64,000 bases of DNA from Blepharisma stoltei (GCA_914767885.1 CAJZBQ010000056.1:62001-126000); one strand, 5' to 3'; shown: positions 33,561 to 45,220, counted from the stretch's first letter. Notes: generated from the letters alone by a model not told the origin. Made by a program: numbers and translations.

Positions 33561-34365
33561 TTAGCGAGATTTAAGGTGCTCGACAAGCTTGGTGTAGAAT
33601 ACGACTCTGTCTGTAATAACATGATTAAAATAAATTTTTTTTAAAATTTAAATAATTTATATAAAAATGGCTAATTATTATGATTTTTCTTTTTGAAAAG
33701 CAAAATCTTATTTTTATAAAATTATATAATATGGTAATAATACAGAATTCTCTTTATAATTTAGTAATATATATAAAAATATTAATTAAATCCATGAACT
33801 CATGATTGATAATCACGGTAGGAATATTCCCTTTTGGATCTACTAATTCTATGACTGTCAAATTTGTCTTAGACATATCTCCTCCTACAGGCTGGAACAA
33901 TTGAAGGGCGAAAGAAATTTCTGGCCTCACAAAGCCTTCTGCTAAAGGATGCTCAAGTGGTGAGCTTGTCGATAAAATCGCATAGGTATTTTCATCTAAT
34001 TGCTGCTTGCAAGAATAAATATAAGCTTCTCTTGCTGAAACTGGGCCCATTGGCTTTGTTTTTTCAATTCTAAGTTTGCTTCCGTCCTCAAAGGTTTGTA
34101 AAACTCTCATATCGGCCATCATATCTCCAAGGGTAAGCTCCATTTCTTCCCAGTGGCTGTAAGCATAATTGACAGAGGCTTCACAATTTCCATTGTAAAA
34201 GCAGTCTACTTTTAGTGCATTGATTCCACCCTCAGTCATAATTTTGCTTACAGTTGCATTTTGGTCTGAAGAGACTTCTTCCCAGCTGCTGCGATCATTA
34301 AGAAGTTTAGTGGCTTCTTCAAAAGCGTGGCCAGCCTTTTCTTGGAGTCTCTCGTAGTCAGACAT
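33561..34365 (-). CDS. START-domain lipid transfer protein
   Basis: A 211-residue single START domain. RSSWEEVSSDQNATVSKIMT, then EEMELTLGDMMADMRVLQTF, KTKPMGPVSAREAYIYSCKQ and EISFALQLFQPVGGDMSKTN follow the PCTP/STARD pattern of a soluble lipid carrier. The start at 34363-34365 (MSDYERLQEK) is preferred over upstream Met codons in AT-rich leader. One IES near the 3' end leads to RVVFYTKLVEHLKSR and TAA. Confidence 0.85.
33616..33784. other. IES in START gene (approx. 169 bp)
   Basis: TA pairs around 33614 and 33783 restore frame (EFMDLI to TDRVVFY). Several TAs lie close on each side, so edges may shift by a codon or two. Confidence 0.6.
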
Positions 34366-34480
34366 TTTATATTTGTTTACTAGCTGTTTTACAATATGAA
34401 TGGATATGAGCATAAAGACTTCAATAAAAAATCTGTTAATTATAGACAAGGTTTGGAGAAAAATTATAGAGAATTGTTCA

Positions 34481-34974
34481 ACTCCCCCATCCTTGATCGA
34501 ACGATTGACTGTAAAAATTCCTAAAAATTGGGAAATTAATCCCCATCCTTGATCGAACGATTTTCATATCATGCAAAATTTTTATATATATAAAAATATA
34601 TTAGTTATCAAAAGGTTGGGAAATGCGCCTAATGAAGTTGTTGTCAGAGGCTTTGAGACGACAGAAAGCTATGGGAAATCAACTATCCGAAGTGATTTAG
34701 TCATCAACTGGGCTTAAAAACTCAATAATCTAAAAAATTAGAGATTCTTTAAAAATTTAAAATTTTCAATTCAGTAAAGAACAAATTAAAATTTATACAG
34801 TTTTAAAGGGGTTATCGAAAAATAAAAATAATAAAAATTGGTATTTACAAATTAATCAAAAAAAAATATATTTTTTATTTTATATATAAAATTTTTTTCC
34901 CAAAAAATTGTGTTTTTAACCCTCATCCTTGATCGAACGATGGCGAGCTGTTCGATCAAGGATGGGGGAGACTA
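34481..34974. mobile_element. MITE family 2, copy 1 (about 494 bp)
   Basis: The left end is ACTCCCCCATCCTTGATCG with a second direct copy of CATCCTTGATCGAACGATT about 55 bp inward. The right end is a hairpin of the same motif ending GGGGGAG. It is intergenic. The left flank is CA, not TA, so the target duplication is damaged. Confidence 0.85.
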
Positions 34975-35027
34975 AGTAAAAATGAGGATTTTCAAAAAAT
35001 TATTATAAATAAAATTATGTGTAATAA

Positions 35028-38000
35028 TTAGTCTATTTTCATATCTCCAGAAATTTTGCATAGTCCGGATTTTATGGCTTCTAATTCTTCGGCTGATGGG
35101 ATTTTTACCCCTGATTCTATCATTTTTAAGTCATCTTTATAAATATTAGTGGCATCAGATAATTCTTCAAGGCTGACTCCATATAATTTTCTTTGGACTT
35201 TTATAGTGGAAACTGATGCCATTAGATGATTTTCATGACTATTCTCTCCTGCTAAATTATCAAAAGATAATATAGCCATTTATATGAAAATAAAAATAAT
35301 TAATAAAGCCTTGGCATATATAAAAAATAGAAATAATTTGTTTTTTGATAACAAAAATTCAAATAAATCAAGAATAATCCTTCAGCGCTTTTATCCCCAT
35401 CATGAATATTTTGGGTGGTATCCAAGATATTCTGCAAATATTCTTCAGTCTTATATAAAGATTTTCTTTGTGGAAAATTTTTTTTCTTTTCTTTAAGCTT
35501 TAATTTCCCTTTGAAAAATTTTTCTTGTATAAGGTATATTAAGGCACCAAAAAATCTTATAATTAGCACAGCTGAGCCGGAAAAAGCAACTCCAAATATG
35601 AACCATTTTGAGGTTTCTGAGCCTTGAATTGAGTCTTCATCTACAATATTTAAGTAATAGCCAAAAATTATATTGTGTTTGGATTAAACTTAGGTTTTAT
35701 AAATTAAAATTAAATTTCTATCAAATTCAGCCCAGTACAGTTTATACTCATAAGCATAAGCCCAATCGCTTTCTTTTAGGCAGCCTAATTTTGGCTAGAA
35801 ATATTAATTTCAGTATGTATTTATTTTAAATAGTATATTACTAAAAGATCACAAAATAACCCACCTTGTCCTAAATTCTTCAAATTCTTCTAGACGATTT
35901 TTTTCTTCATTATTCATCTGGTCTGGCCTATTACCCCAAGTGCAGTCATGAATATTACAAATAGCATAAATCATAAAAATATTGACATAAGTAGGAGACA
36001 TCAATATGAAATGAAATGCCCCTTTCGCCATTGTAATAGCAGAGCCATTTAGAAATGAAATGATTGTAAATACAGCAATTCCTCCTAAAGCCAAAAATAA
36101 AAGCCACCCAAAATCATTTAATTCTTGCAAAATAAAAAGCAAAAGCATAATTAAAGAAAAAATCATAAAAATCCCATAGCTATAAGAAATCAATTTATAC
36201 CTGCTAAATTAGGCATCTTATAATACCATTAATAATTAATTATTTATTTAAAAAAATAAAAATAATTCCTAATTAATTCAGCGCGATATAAAAGCTTTTT
36301 CAACCCTTCTAGGTTTAACACCAAGCGACATATAAATAATGACAATAATGATGACTTCGTAAGCTTTAATTAACCATTCTGCAGCAGCTGAAGGAGCTTG
36401 GTCTCCATCAAAAAACCTTCTCATTATCATACCAAAAATCAAAAAAAAAGTACCTACCATAAACCACGAAAATACGATGTTAATAAAATAATAAACCATT
36501 TGGACTGTAAAACAGAATTTCCTTAAAAAACTATGGTCAGATTGGTAGATTACCCCTGCTCTTCTTAAGGCATCTATTAATGCGAACCATGATCCATTTA
36601 TTCATCGGCGCCTTTGGGCTATTAAATTAGAGAGCTTGCCAGGGACATCGGTTTCAGCGACCGAATTTTTTACATATCTTAAGAGATATACTATAAAACC
36701 TAATGAAAATAGCTAAATTTTAGTTAAAAACAAATAATTTTAGATTTTTTAGATCACATTTTTAAGAATAACTGCAGCTTTTTTTGTTTGTTAGCGCTAG
36801 ACAAAGGACTCTGTCCTCAGCTAGATATATATTTGAATGAAAAGCATCCATTAAGTAAGGGTGGCAAATTGACTTAAAATAGTCTTCCCATAAAGGATCA
36901 CCTTGTAAAGCATCTCACCTATAGGCACTGAAAGCGCCAGGTAAAACTGTTATATAGCCGATAACACTTTCTAAGGCTTTATCAAACATGTGTGTAATTT
37001 TATATACCAAATTTAAATTAAATTCTTAATGGGAGATACTTAGTCTATTATTACTTAAATTTTACTATAAATATCCATATTGGTATACTCAACTAATTGA
37101 GCCATTTCAATCATATTCCAAAAATTTGGATTCATGACTGTGATTTCTCCGCAGCACCCAGCAATCCTTTTATCAGTTTCCATAGCTTCGTATAAATGAA
37201 AAAGAGATTTATCTAATGGCTTTGTTCCTACATCAAGCAGCATCACATATTTCGGTTGAAGCATTTCACAAAATCCACCGAAAAATCATAAGTGTGTATT
37301 TAATTTGATAAAATAAAACTAGATAGATCGTTTAGGTCGCTACTTATATAGTTGGCGATCTATACAGATGCCTCTTACTCCCCCCCTATCCTTGATCGAA
37401 CGACTCGCCATCGTTCGATCAAGGATGGGGGTTAAAAAAAAATTTTATATATAAAATAAAAAATATATATGTATATATATTTTTTTACTTTTAAATAAGG
37501 GGTTAAGAGTATTTAATAATTATTTTTACAGCAAAAAATTGAATTAATTTCATAAGTTTTAATATTTTGATTTATTAGTTACCCTTTTAAACTGTATATA
37601 AATTTTAATTTGTTCTTTACTGAATTAAAAATTTTTTTTTTAAAATTTTAAAGAATCTCTATTTTATATTAGATTATTGAGTTTTCAAGCTAGGTTGATG
37701 GCTAAATCACTTCGGATAGTTGATTACGCAGCTTTCTGTCGTCCCAAAACTCTGAAAACAACTTTCATTAGATACATCTTTCCAAATTTTGATAACTAAT
37801 ATGTTTTTATATATATATAAAAATTTGCATTATATGAAAATCGTTCGATCAAGGATGGGGTTAATTTCCCCAATTTTTAGGAATTTTTACAGTCAATCGT
37901 TCGATCAAGGATGGGGGGGGAGTTAGGTAAGAAAATTGGGGGCTTCACCTCTGGCAACTCTAAGCCAAGACCGAAACCCTGGGTTATTGGTAGTGGTATC

Positions 38001-39278
38001 ACCATTCTGGGTCGCACCTTTACCATAGACCACAGCTCAGTCTCTTCGCCGTCTAATTACCCCATCCCGCCAAAACCCTGGCCAGCTCACCCCTTTTGAG
38101 TCATTCATTAGAGGAATCTGCTAGTTTTTTTTTTAATATGTCTCCCTTTTTTCAGGCCGTCTAATAATACTCAATCGCTTCCGTAGCTCGGGTAGACCAT
38201 CAGTAGTTAGACCAGGTAAGTCGCCCTGCTCTATCTCAGCCTGGGTGTTGCTAGAAAAAGACGCGAATAACTGGCCTTTGGATTATATCACAGCTGCAGT
38301 CTTACGCTTAGACTCTTGCCTTAGGTCCCTAATCGTGCTAGGCTAACTCCAGCTTATAAAAAAAATCATGCCTGAATAAGCATATATACCTTTCACTGGG
38401 CAGAAAATTACAGGCCATTCTATGTATATATAAATCTGTATTTAATTTTCTTTTATTTTTCTGTTTTACACAAAAAATCATCTGCAACCCATGCTCACTT
38501 TTTCCAAAATAATGAGTCTTCATGAAGCAATGGGCAAATTCATCGTCTTCATTTTCAAATGGAATTTTACATTCTAACAAATTTTCCGCTCTGAAGAAGC
38601 TTTTAACCTTTTTCTCATCAAAAAATTGCTTATTCCCACTCCATTAAAAAAAAATTTGTTCTTTTATGAAGGTTAGTCTTTTTTAAATGCAAACTATTTA
38701 AAAATGATCAGAATAGTTAGAGATTTCATTATAATGTTTATCATTTATATATCAAAATATTTTTTATATTAAAAAAAATTTAGTCTCGGCAGGATTTTTC
38801 CAATATTTTGTTGCTCGCAGAGAGGAGGGGAGTTAAAATATCGTTTTTGTTTATTATAAGTTTCAAGGAAAGCGTTTATTCCATCAACTATAACAACTGC
38901 ACAAACTTTTTCTGTTGGAATCCCAGCACGTACAAAATAATCAAGATTTTCTGAAATTCCTTGCATTGTATCAATAAAATTTTTCATATCTTCATTATAC
39001 ATACTGACCACAATAAGGAACTCTACTTTTGTTTCTTGGCCAGTGTATATTAAATTTCTAAAAATACTTTCGCGAAAATTTGAATCTGGCTCTATTCATT
39101 TTAAGCCACTCACTCCTTTGAGACTTTTGAATTCTTTGTTTTCATATTGAGTGATAGTCATTTCCTTAACGAGTTTCATAGGTTGATATATCATTTCTGA
39201 ATCATTTTCTTTTGGAGAAGCTACTGGGCTTTCTGGGTTGATAGATTTTCTGTGCAACTTCATGCCGACATGAAGCAT
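35028..39278 (-). CDS. Chitin synthase (GT2), with unusual C-terminal tail
   Basis: The reconstructed protein is 815 residues. Order: [47 protein letters not shown] (DxD-type Asp), [34 protein letters not shown], then the signature QRRRWINGS with W from TGA, and at least six membrane helices. It polymerises UDP-GlcNAc into chitin at the membrane; Blepharisma cysts have chitinous walls. The last 85 residues ([37 protein letters not shown]) look like an XRE-type helix-turn-helix; this tail could be a separate small gene. Eight IESs, one 1.14 kb and composite. Confidence 0.93.
35270..35376. other. IES in chitin synthase 3' part (107 bp)
   Basis: TA at 35268-35269 and 35375-35376. Excision joins DKSAEGL to [10 protein letters not shown], linking the XRE-like tail. 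Confidence 0.65.
35649..35720. other. IES in chitin synthase (72 bp)
   Basis: TA at 35647-35648 and 35719-35720. Excision joins YWAEFD to [11 protein letters not shown]. Confidence 0.78.
35788..35832. other. Very short IES in chitin synthase (45 bp)
   Basis: TA at 35786-35787 and 35831-35832. Excision joins LWSFSNIL to [11 protein letters not shown]. The shortest insert in the window. Confidence 0.65.
36207..36275. other. IES in chitin synthase (69 bp)
   Basis: TA at 36205-36206 and 36274-36275. Excision joins EKAFISRWI to [11 protein letters not shown]. Confidence 0.75.
36689..36770. other. IES in chitin synthase (82 bp)
   Basis: TA at 36687-36688 and 36769-36770. Excision joins NKKSCSY to [15 protein letters not shown]. 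Confidence 0.88.
37005..37087. other. IES in chitin synthase (83 bp)
   Basis: TA at 37003-37004 and 37086-37087. Excision joins MAQLVEY to [13 protein letters not shown]. Confidence 0.92.
37378..37925. mobile_element. MITE family 2, copy 2 (548 bp), nested
   Basis: TA at 37376-37377 and 37924-37925. It is inverted relative to the 34481 copy: hairpin of the CCTTGATCGAACGA motif at left, two direct motifs at right, and a shared core (GATGGCTAAATCACTTCGGA). Confidence 0.9.
37930..38345. repeat. GC-rich island C
   Basis: GC-rich, non-coding sequence abutting the family 2 MITE inside the composite IES. Any short frames have no recognisable domain. Confidence 0.6.
38633..38835. mobile_element. 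Degenerate MITE family 1 copy, IES (203 bp)
   Basis: TA at 38631-38632 and 38834-38835. Ends ATTCCCACTCC and GGAGGGGAGT; the core keeps TTATCATTTATATATCAAAA. Excision joins NKQKRYF to [11 protein letters not shown]. Confidence 0.88.
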
Positions 39279-39749
39279 GGTTTATTACTATTAAACATGT
39301 GGAAATGGATAAATTTGGTAACTTACTGGTAGATTAATATTAATTTATTAAAGAAGCTATTATATATTTAGAAGTAATTATTATAAAAGATCTGATAAAA
39401 ATCTGAGTATATTAAGCAATACTGAAAGGTGTAAAATATATAAGGGAAGAAATAAATGAAAGAAATAGTATTGAAGAATTAGTGAAACCATGTAGAAATT
39501 TAGATAATTTTTGGAATAAATTAAGGAATTTTATTTGCAAATCAAAATTTATAGAGCTTGTCCGAGGATGGCGCTATTTTGCGCCATCCTCGGGTAATTT
39601 CTATTAATAATTTTGTGAGAAATATAAAAATTAGCATATTATTTGGTAGATATCAATAAAAAATGCATACAAAGCACAATAATAGCCTAATTTATAATAA
39701 ATCGTAAGTAAGATTGCTGTTTTATTAATTTTTATATTAAATAAAGCTT
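39279..39749. other. Divergent intergenic region with hairpin copy 2
   Basis: Spacer between the chitin synthase and SPRTN starts, AT-rich apart from the hairpin at 39561-39594. It must hold both promoters. Confidence 0.65.
39561..39594. repeat. GC-rich hairpin, copy 2
   Basis: CCGAGGATGGCGC, loop TATTTT, then GCGCCATCCTCGG. The arms are identical to copy 1 at 21870; the outer pair differs (T..T against C..C). Confidence 0.85.
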
Positions 39750-40388
39750 ATGGAAGAGCTCGAATTTCCTGATATTTATGATTTATTTCAAACATTTGAT
39801 GTACAATTTTTTGAAGGAAAATTAGGAGTTGTAGAATTAATTTGAAGCAAAAGAATGACCTTATGTGCAGGTTTATGCTGTTATAAAGACGGATTAATTA
39901 CTATCAAACTTTCTGAACCCCTTTTAAAATACCGCTCAATCTCTGAGCTAAAAGAAACATTAATCCACGAAATGATTCATGCTTATTTATGAATAATGCA
40001 TATTGAATCAGGCAGAGATGGCCATGGCCCTGCTTTTCAAGATATTATGATAACAATAAATGCTATTGCAGGGCTTAATGTAACAATTTATCATTCTTTT
40101 CATGATGAAGTTGATTTTTATAGGAAACATATATGAAAATGTGATGGCCCTTGTCAAAACTGGAAACCTTATTATGGACTGGTAAAAAGAGCTATGAATA
40201 GACCACCTTCTGATAAAGATCCTTGATGTAAAATTTAAATAGGAAATGAACATCAGAAGAAGTGTGGAGGGAAATATACAAAAATTGCTGAACCAACTCC
40301 GAAGAAAAAGAAAAAAGAAGAGGCAACAAAAATTACAAAATTTTTTAAAAATGACAATAAAGACAGAGTAAAAAGTGAAAATAAATAA
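39750..40388 (+). CDS. SPRTN/Spartan-like DNA-protein crosslink protease
   Basis: A 207-residue SprT metalloprotease. LFQTFDVQFFEGKLG opens the domain; the zinc site is ETLIHEMIHAYLW with a third His in GRDGHGPAF. The SPRTN-type zinc ribbon follows as KCDGPCQNWKPYYG, VKRAMNRPPSDKD and WWNEHQKKCGGKY, where the WW comes from TGA TGA only after a 15-nt intron is removed. The lysine-rich C-terminus has a PIP-box-like TKITKFF. SPRTN proteins cleave DNA-protein crosslinks at forks. It is shorter than animal SPRTN, with no evident SHP or UBZ motif. Confidence 0.93.
40228..40242 (+). other. 15-nt intron
   Basis: GTAAAATTTAAATAG contains an in-frame TAA; splicing creates PWWNEH, conserved in SPRTN. 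Confidence 0.95.
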
Positions 40389-41048
40389 AACTTTGGGTGT
40401 ATAGCCTAGGCCTACTTTAACTTGCCCTGGGTATTGCCGCATCTAGTCTTATTAGATGAGCCTCCTGAAAATAATGACTAAAAAAGCTGAACTTGCTTCT
40501 GGCGCAATATTTATTTTATATTGCCAATCCATAGAGCTTATTTGCAGCAAACTGCAAAAGCTGATGGAACATTTTATAGCCTAGATAGTAGGTAAAGTGA
40601 TCCTGGGCTACAGTAATATAATAATTTTTCCAGATTAAAAATCATAAATTTTCAATGTGAAAAAATAACTAAAATAAAATTTTATGTTAAGAGAGAAATT
40701 TATTTGGCCACTTTAAACAGTCATTATAACCGGATCTTAAAAGTTTGAAAAATACATTAACGATAGAAATAAATTCTACGCTCTATTTATTGATATGATT
40801 AATATATGGAAACATAATGGATCAACCGAATTCAATTTAAATTAGAAAAATTTCAGCCTCTTGCTAGTTTAAATGCACAAAATTTATCTTATTTAGTAAT
40901 AGAAACCCAATACTCTTTATAAACCATATTAGTTTTAGCTTAATTTAATCACTTAAAAGTATAATAAGCTAATAACCTATTTTCTCTTTAATATAATTAT
41001 TATGCTAAACATATGATTTCCAATTAATCAAAAATAATCTATTAATTT
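40389..41048. other. Spacer with a GC-richer segment at its start
   Basis: 40389-40640 is clearly GC-richer than its surroundings and may be another relic of the GC-rich islands. The rest is AT-rich with no coding signal. Confidence 0.5.
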
Positions 41049-41285
41049 ATGGGAATTAACTGTTGCAGCCAGTCCGCGAGTAGAGTGTGCACAAGTATTA
41101 TTCCTCCAACCCAGCAGCCAGCTAGGACTGCTAAAAAAGCTGTATTAGAAGGAAATCATTATGAAAAAAATTCAATGAAGCTCGATATCAAGTCGAATTC
41201 TCTGTATCAAAAACGAACCAAACGAAAAGGAGAAAGAAGTAATCTTTCCTTGCATCATATTGATACCACTGTATCAGCTGTTTAA
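41049..41285 (+). CDS. Small putatively N-myristoylated/palmitoylated protein (78 aa)
   Basis: It begins MGINCCSQSAS: Gly2 for N-myristoylation and Cys5-Cys6 for palmitoylation, the pattern of dually acylated membrane-anchored proteins. The rest is basic and disordered (KKAVLEGNHYEKNSMKLDIK, YQKRTKRKGERSN). No known domain. The start is unambiguous, since the acylation signal needs this Met. Possibly a flagellar or plasma membrane adaptor (inference). Confidence 0.65.
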   Translation: MGINCCSQSASRVCTSIIPPTQQPARTAKKAVLEGNHYEKNSMKLDIKSNSLYQKRTKRKGERSNLSLHHIDTTVSAV

Positions 41286-41764
41286 TAATTAACTTAATTT
41301 AGAATAATCTCTCAAATTTTTCTTATTGTCCCTACATATGTCGAGCTATAGTAAATTATAAATAAAAATTATTATGAGATTGATAATTTTTTTATAAATA
41401 ATGAGGGCAATTTATCAGAATTAATTGGGAAAGTCATAGAGGAAAATTGTAATATGGAATATCATGACTAAAAAATCAGAATCGAGATTCGGTTAAAAAT
41501 TTAACATTTAAAAGGAAATTAGAGACAAAATTAAAGAGATTAAAGAGATTCTTAAAATTTTGGGAAAATCCAATTATAAATAGAGAAAAATTATAAAAAG
41601 GCTTTTGGGAAGTCAAAGAGAAATTGAAAGATTTATTCTGTTTAATAATAAAATCTAGCAACTAGGCTTGATAATTAAGAGAATAATAATAACATTATTT
41701 AAATAAAAATATCGTTTTATTTTTACTTTAATCATTTCTATTCATAAAATAAATCAATTTTAAT
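41286..41764. other. AT-rich spacer between convergent genes
   Basis: About 480 bp; an A/G-rich strand bias at 41500-41640 but no supported gene. Confidence 0.55.
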
Positions 41765-44700
41765 TTAAACTTCTACACTTGTTTGTCGCTCAATCTCACT
41801 CATTGACTTACTTTTGGTTTTTTTGCTGAATTTCTTACTCCTCCTTCTGATAAACCCAGTAATTTTTCTTTCATAAACATCTCTTTTGATTGGCTCTTCT
41901 GAGAATTTTAAAAAATCAAACTTCGGAGACGGTAAAAACCTCACTAAAATCCCAATTTTTAAAGCGCCAGTTCCTATAACAATACAGAACAAATGCTCGA
42001 GAAATGTCAACGGGACTGTATTTGCTGGCTGCCCTCCAAATTGCACTAACAATACCTGAATTATCGCAGTCCCAATAATAATCCCTAAAAATATCCAATT
42101 TTTCGTAATTCCTTTAAAAACATTTTTTTCATCAGATTTTACTTTTCTGCAATTAATTTCATTAAAAATCTGCAGAAATACAAAAGTATTAAAAAATATG
42201 GTAAAATGTGTCCCGGTAGACATATCAATTACAGCTGGCATTAAAAATAAAATCATAAAAAGACAAGTGCATTGGAAAACCACCTGGGCAATAATGTTTT
42301 TTAGCATATCAGGCGTCAATAGTGAATCAGTTGATTTTATAGGTTTATTCTCAAGCAGTTTAATATCAGGTGGCTCAGTCGCCAAAGCCAAAGCTGCAAA
42401 AGTGTCCATAATTAAATTAACCCAAAGCATTTGGACAGCTGTTAATGGTGCTTTGTGTAATACAATAGCCCCAACAAAAGAAAGTATAAGTGCTACTATA
42501 TTAACAGTTAATTGAAATTGTATGAATTTGCTGATACATTCATAAATATTTCTTCCTCATAATACTGCTGTGACTATAGAAGCAAAATTATCGTCAAGTA
42601 AAATTATATCTGAAGCCTGCTGGGCTAGCTGAGTTCCAGCTTGGTGCATTGCGAACCCCACATTTGATTTTTTTAAAGCTGGGGCATCATTGGTACCATC
42701 ACCAGTAACAGCTACAATTTCATTCATTTGTCGGAGTCCTGTGATCAAAATAAATTTATCTTCAGGGGATGATCGTGCTAAAACTCTTAATTTTTTCATA
42801 ATTTTTTTAAATTCTTCAAAATTCCCGACAATTAATTTTTCTTGTTTTTTTATGCTTTGGGATTCTGCTCTAGAATTGTCTGACTCATTTAGTAAATATC
42901 CTGATCTTTCTCTAAATTCTGACCCTAGCATAACTGTATCTTCTTCATTGTCGATATAGTCTTCAGGCAAAATATTGCATCTTTTTGCAATAGAAACTGC
43001 GGTATCTCTGTTATCGCCTGTTACCATTCTTACAATAATTCCTGCATTTTGGCACTTTTTTACAGCGTCTGGGACCTCTTCTCTCAGTGGGTCTTCAATT
43101 CCAATTATTGCTAATAAGGTCAAATTTTCTGTCAGATTTTCCACATTTTCTTTAACAGAAAAATTTTTATCCACCCTTTTATAAGCCATTGTTAAAGTCC
43201 TCAATGCCTTCTGTGCATAGCCAGAGATTATTTTATTTATTTCATTTTTCATTTCTCCATTAATAGCTTCTTCTTTTTCTTCTTTATTCCAATAAGTATC
43301 GCAGCATTCTAAAACAGCTTCGCTTGCACCTTTTACTAAAATTAAATAAAAATCATTTTTTTCAATGACTGTGACCATTTTTTTAGTTTTTGAAGAAAAT
43401 GGGACTTGGAAAAAAATTTCGGCAGAGTCTCTTATTTCTTCATATTGGACGCCGAATTTTCGGACAAGTTTTAATAAGGCGATTTCTGTCCGAGATCCAG
43501 TGAAAGTTTCTTTATTTTCATGAACAGAAATGCTTGCTGTTGTATTACAGCAGCAATGCTCTATTAGCATATTTTTTGTATTTTCTTTAAGATTGAAGCC
43601 ATGATCTAATTTTTGGCTTTGTGTGTATATTGAGACTACCTCCATAATATTTTGTGTTAATGTCCCTGTTTTATCTGTACATATATTGGTAGCTTGGCCC
43701 ATAGTTTCTGAGGCATCTAAGTGGCGGACTAAATTATTTTGCAGCTTCATTTGATTTACAGAATAAGCTAAGCTTAAAGTTACAGCTAAAGGCAGCCCTT
43801 CAGGAACAGCAACAACAATAATAGTAATTGAAATAATAAAATCTGATATCAGCCTTGACCAAGTTTCTTTAACCCACCCATCTTCTGCTATTATAAATTA
43901 ATTTATCATGCATTTTTTTGAAAAAAAATAATTTTAATAAATAATTATGAAATAATGAATACATCAATAATTAAATATATTATTAGAACCAAAAATGTCA
44001 TAATTGCAACAGCAAGGCCAACTTTTCCAATCCCAAAAGCAATTCAATTGAGTTTCTGCTGGAGTGGGGTTTCATCAGTTTCTTCTTGCTGCAGCATTTC
44101 ATAGTTTTTTCCTTGAAAACTATTTTTTCCGACAGCGAGAACTAAAGCAGTACCAGAACCATCTGTGATTTGTGACCCTGAAATTAAAAATGGGGATTCG
44201 TCGTCTCCATAGCCTTTATTGACGTTATCTGGTTCTCCAGTCATCGAGCTTTCATCTGCTATGATATTGTTAGATTCAATAAGAACTGAGTCAACAGGAA
44301 TAATATCGCCACTTCCAATTTTTATTATATTCCTATTTTCCATAGCAGCCTTAAAGTAAATTAATTTTAAAAATTATCCTGTATTGATTGGAAATTTCTA
44401 TATCCCCAACCAATAAATCAAAAACAGAAATTTGTTTATCTGTTCTATGATCTTCTTCTCTTTTTACTGTAATAAGTCTCATCTGGGCAGCTTGGTCAAG
44501 TTTTCTAAACTGAATTTCTTTGATATAGTTATTTATAGCTGTAACTAGTACAACTATAATTACAGCTACTAAAATTGCGGTCCCTTCAAGCCAGCCTTTA
44601 CTAGGCTCTTCTATAATTCCAATAATTAAGGATATTGTGGCAGCAATTATTAGTATCGGCTCCATGTCAAATGACCGTGAATTTTTGACGGTGAACATTT

Positions 44701-45220
44701 CATCGAAATTTTTGATAGTGCGGACATTTGGCCGAAAATTATTGGTTTTTTCGGTCAAATATCTACACTATCAAAAAGGCAAAATCATTTGACCTGCACC
44801 CATTAGTATCCTTAAAATTGTGTCATCTAAAGCCTCTCATAATAATTTGAAAAATGATATAGCTTTTTTTAATAAATGTGTATAATGGTTCTTATATATT
44901 TAAAAAAAATGATATTTAACTTTATATGAAAATACCTTTTTTCTTTCTATTGGCTTATTATCTCCGTAAATCCTTATTCTTTCACTAGTTAATTCGTCAT
45001 CCATATTTATCCCTTTTTTCTTATCAGAGTAAAGATTTTTGCAAAGACCATCGATATGGCCAAGTTCTTCCAATAACTGTGAGCTTTTATTGGATTTTAT
45101 GTTATCTAGTATGAACATCTCATTTAGTTTTTCAGTAGGAATTTGTAGTTTTTGGTTGTTTTGAGAGATGTCAGAATCTAGTCCTTCAAGTAATGGCTCC
45201 ATTAAAATTATGGTGTCCAT
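41765..45220 (-). CDS. P2B-type (PMCA) Ca2+-transporting ATPase
   Basis: A 1036-residue P-type pump that exports Ca2+ with ATP. A-domain SSMTGEP, phosphorylation site CTDKTGTLTQN, FSSKTKKM, and hinge VTGDGTNDAPALKKSNVGFA are all present. Helix 4 reads VAVPEGLPLAV, the Ca2+ site of P2B pumps. W from TGA occurs in QKLNWIAFG and TAVLWGRN. The N-terminal KKVSFFKLLWEALDDTILRI is P2B-like. The C-terminus is short and basic (RRRSKKFSKKTKSKSMSEIE), a possible regulatory tail. Four IESs, all in the N-terminal third. Confidence 0.96.
43896..43954. other. IES in Ca2+-ATPase (59 bp)
   Basis: TA at 43894-43895 and 43953-43954. Excision joins IIDVFI to IIAEDGWVKETW. Confidence 0.88.
44345..44402. other. 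IES in Ca2+-ATPase (58 bp)
   Basis: TA at 44343-44344 and 44401-44402. Excision joins FDLLVGD to MENRNIIKIGSGD. Confidence 0.88.
44656..44808. other. Palindromic IES in Ca2+-ATPase (153 bp)
   Basis: TA at 44654-44655 and 44807-44808 within a 9-bp direct repeat ATTAGTATC. Excision joins DDTILRIL to IIAATISLIIG. Nested inverted repeats make most of the insert able to fold as one long hairpin. Confidence 0.92.
44860..44934. other. IES in Ca2+-ATPase (75 bp)
   Basis: TA at 44858-44859 and 44933-44934. Excision joins KPIERKKV to SFFKLLWEALDD. Confidence 0.9.

Larger units (their letters stand above)
37299..38440. other. Composite IES in chitin synthase (1142 bp)
   Basis: TA at 37297-37298 and 38439-38440 within a 12-bp direct repeat TGTATTTAATTT. 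Excision joins NKRKLNT to [12 protein letters not shown]. It contains a complete family 2 MITE followed directly by GC-rich island C. Confidence 0.92.

Noticed and set aside
40008-40442. 144-codon minus-strand open frame
   Set aside because: Antisense shadow of the SPRTN gene, whose plus-strand frame has conserved HExxH and zinc ribbon.
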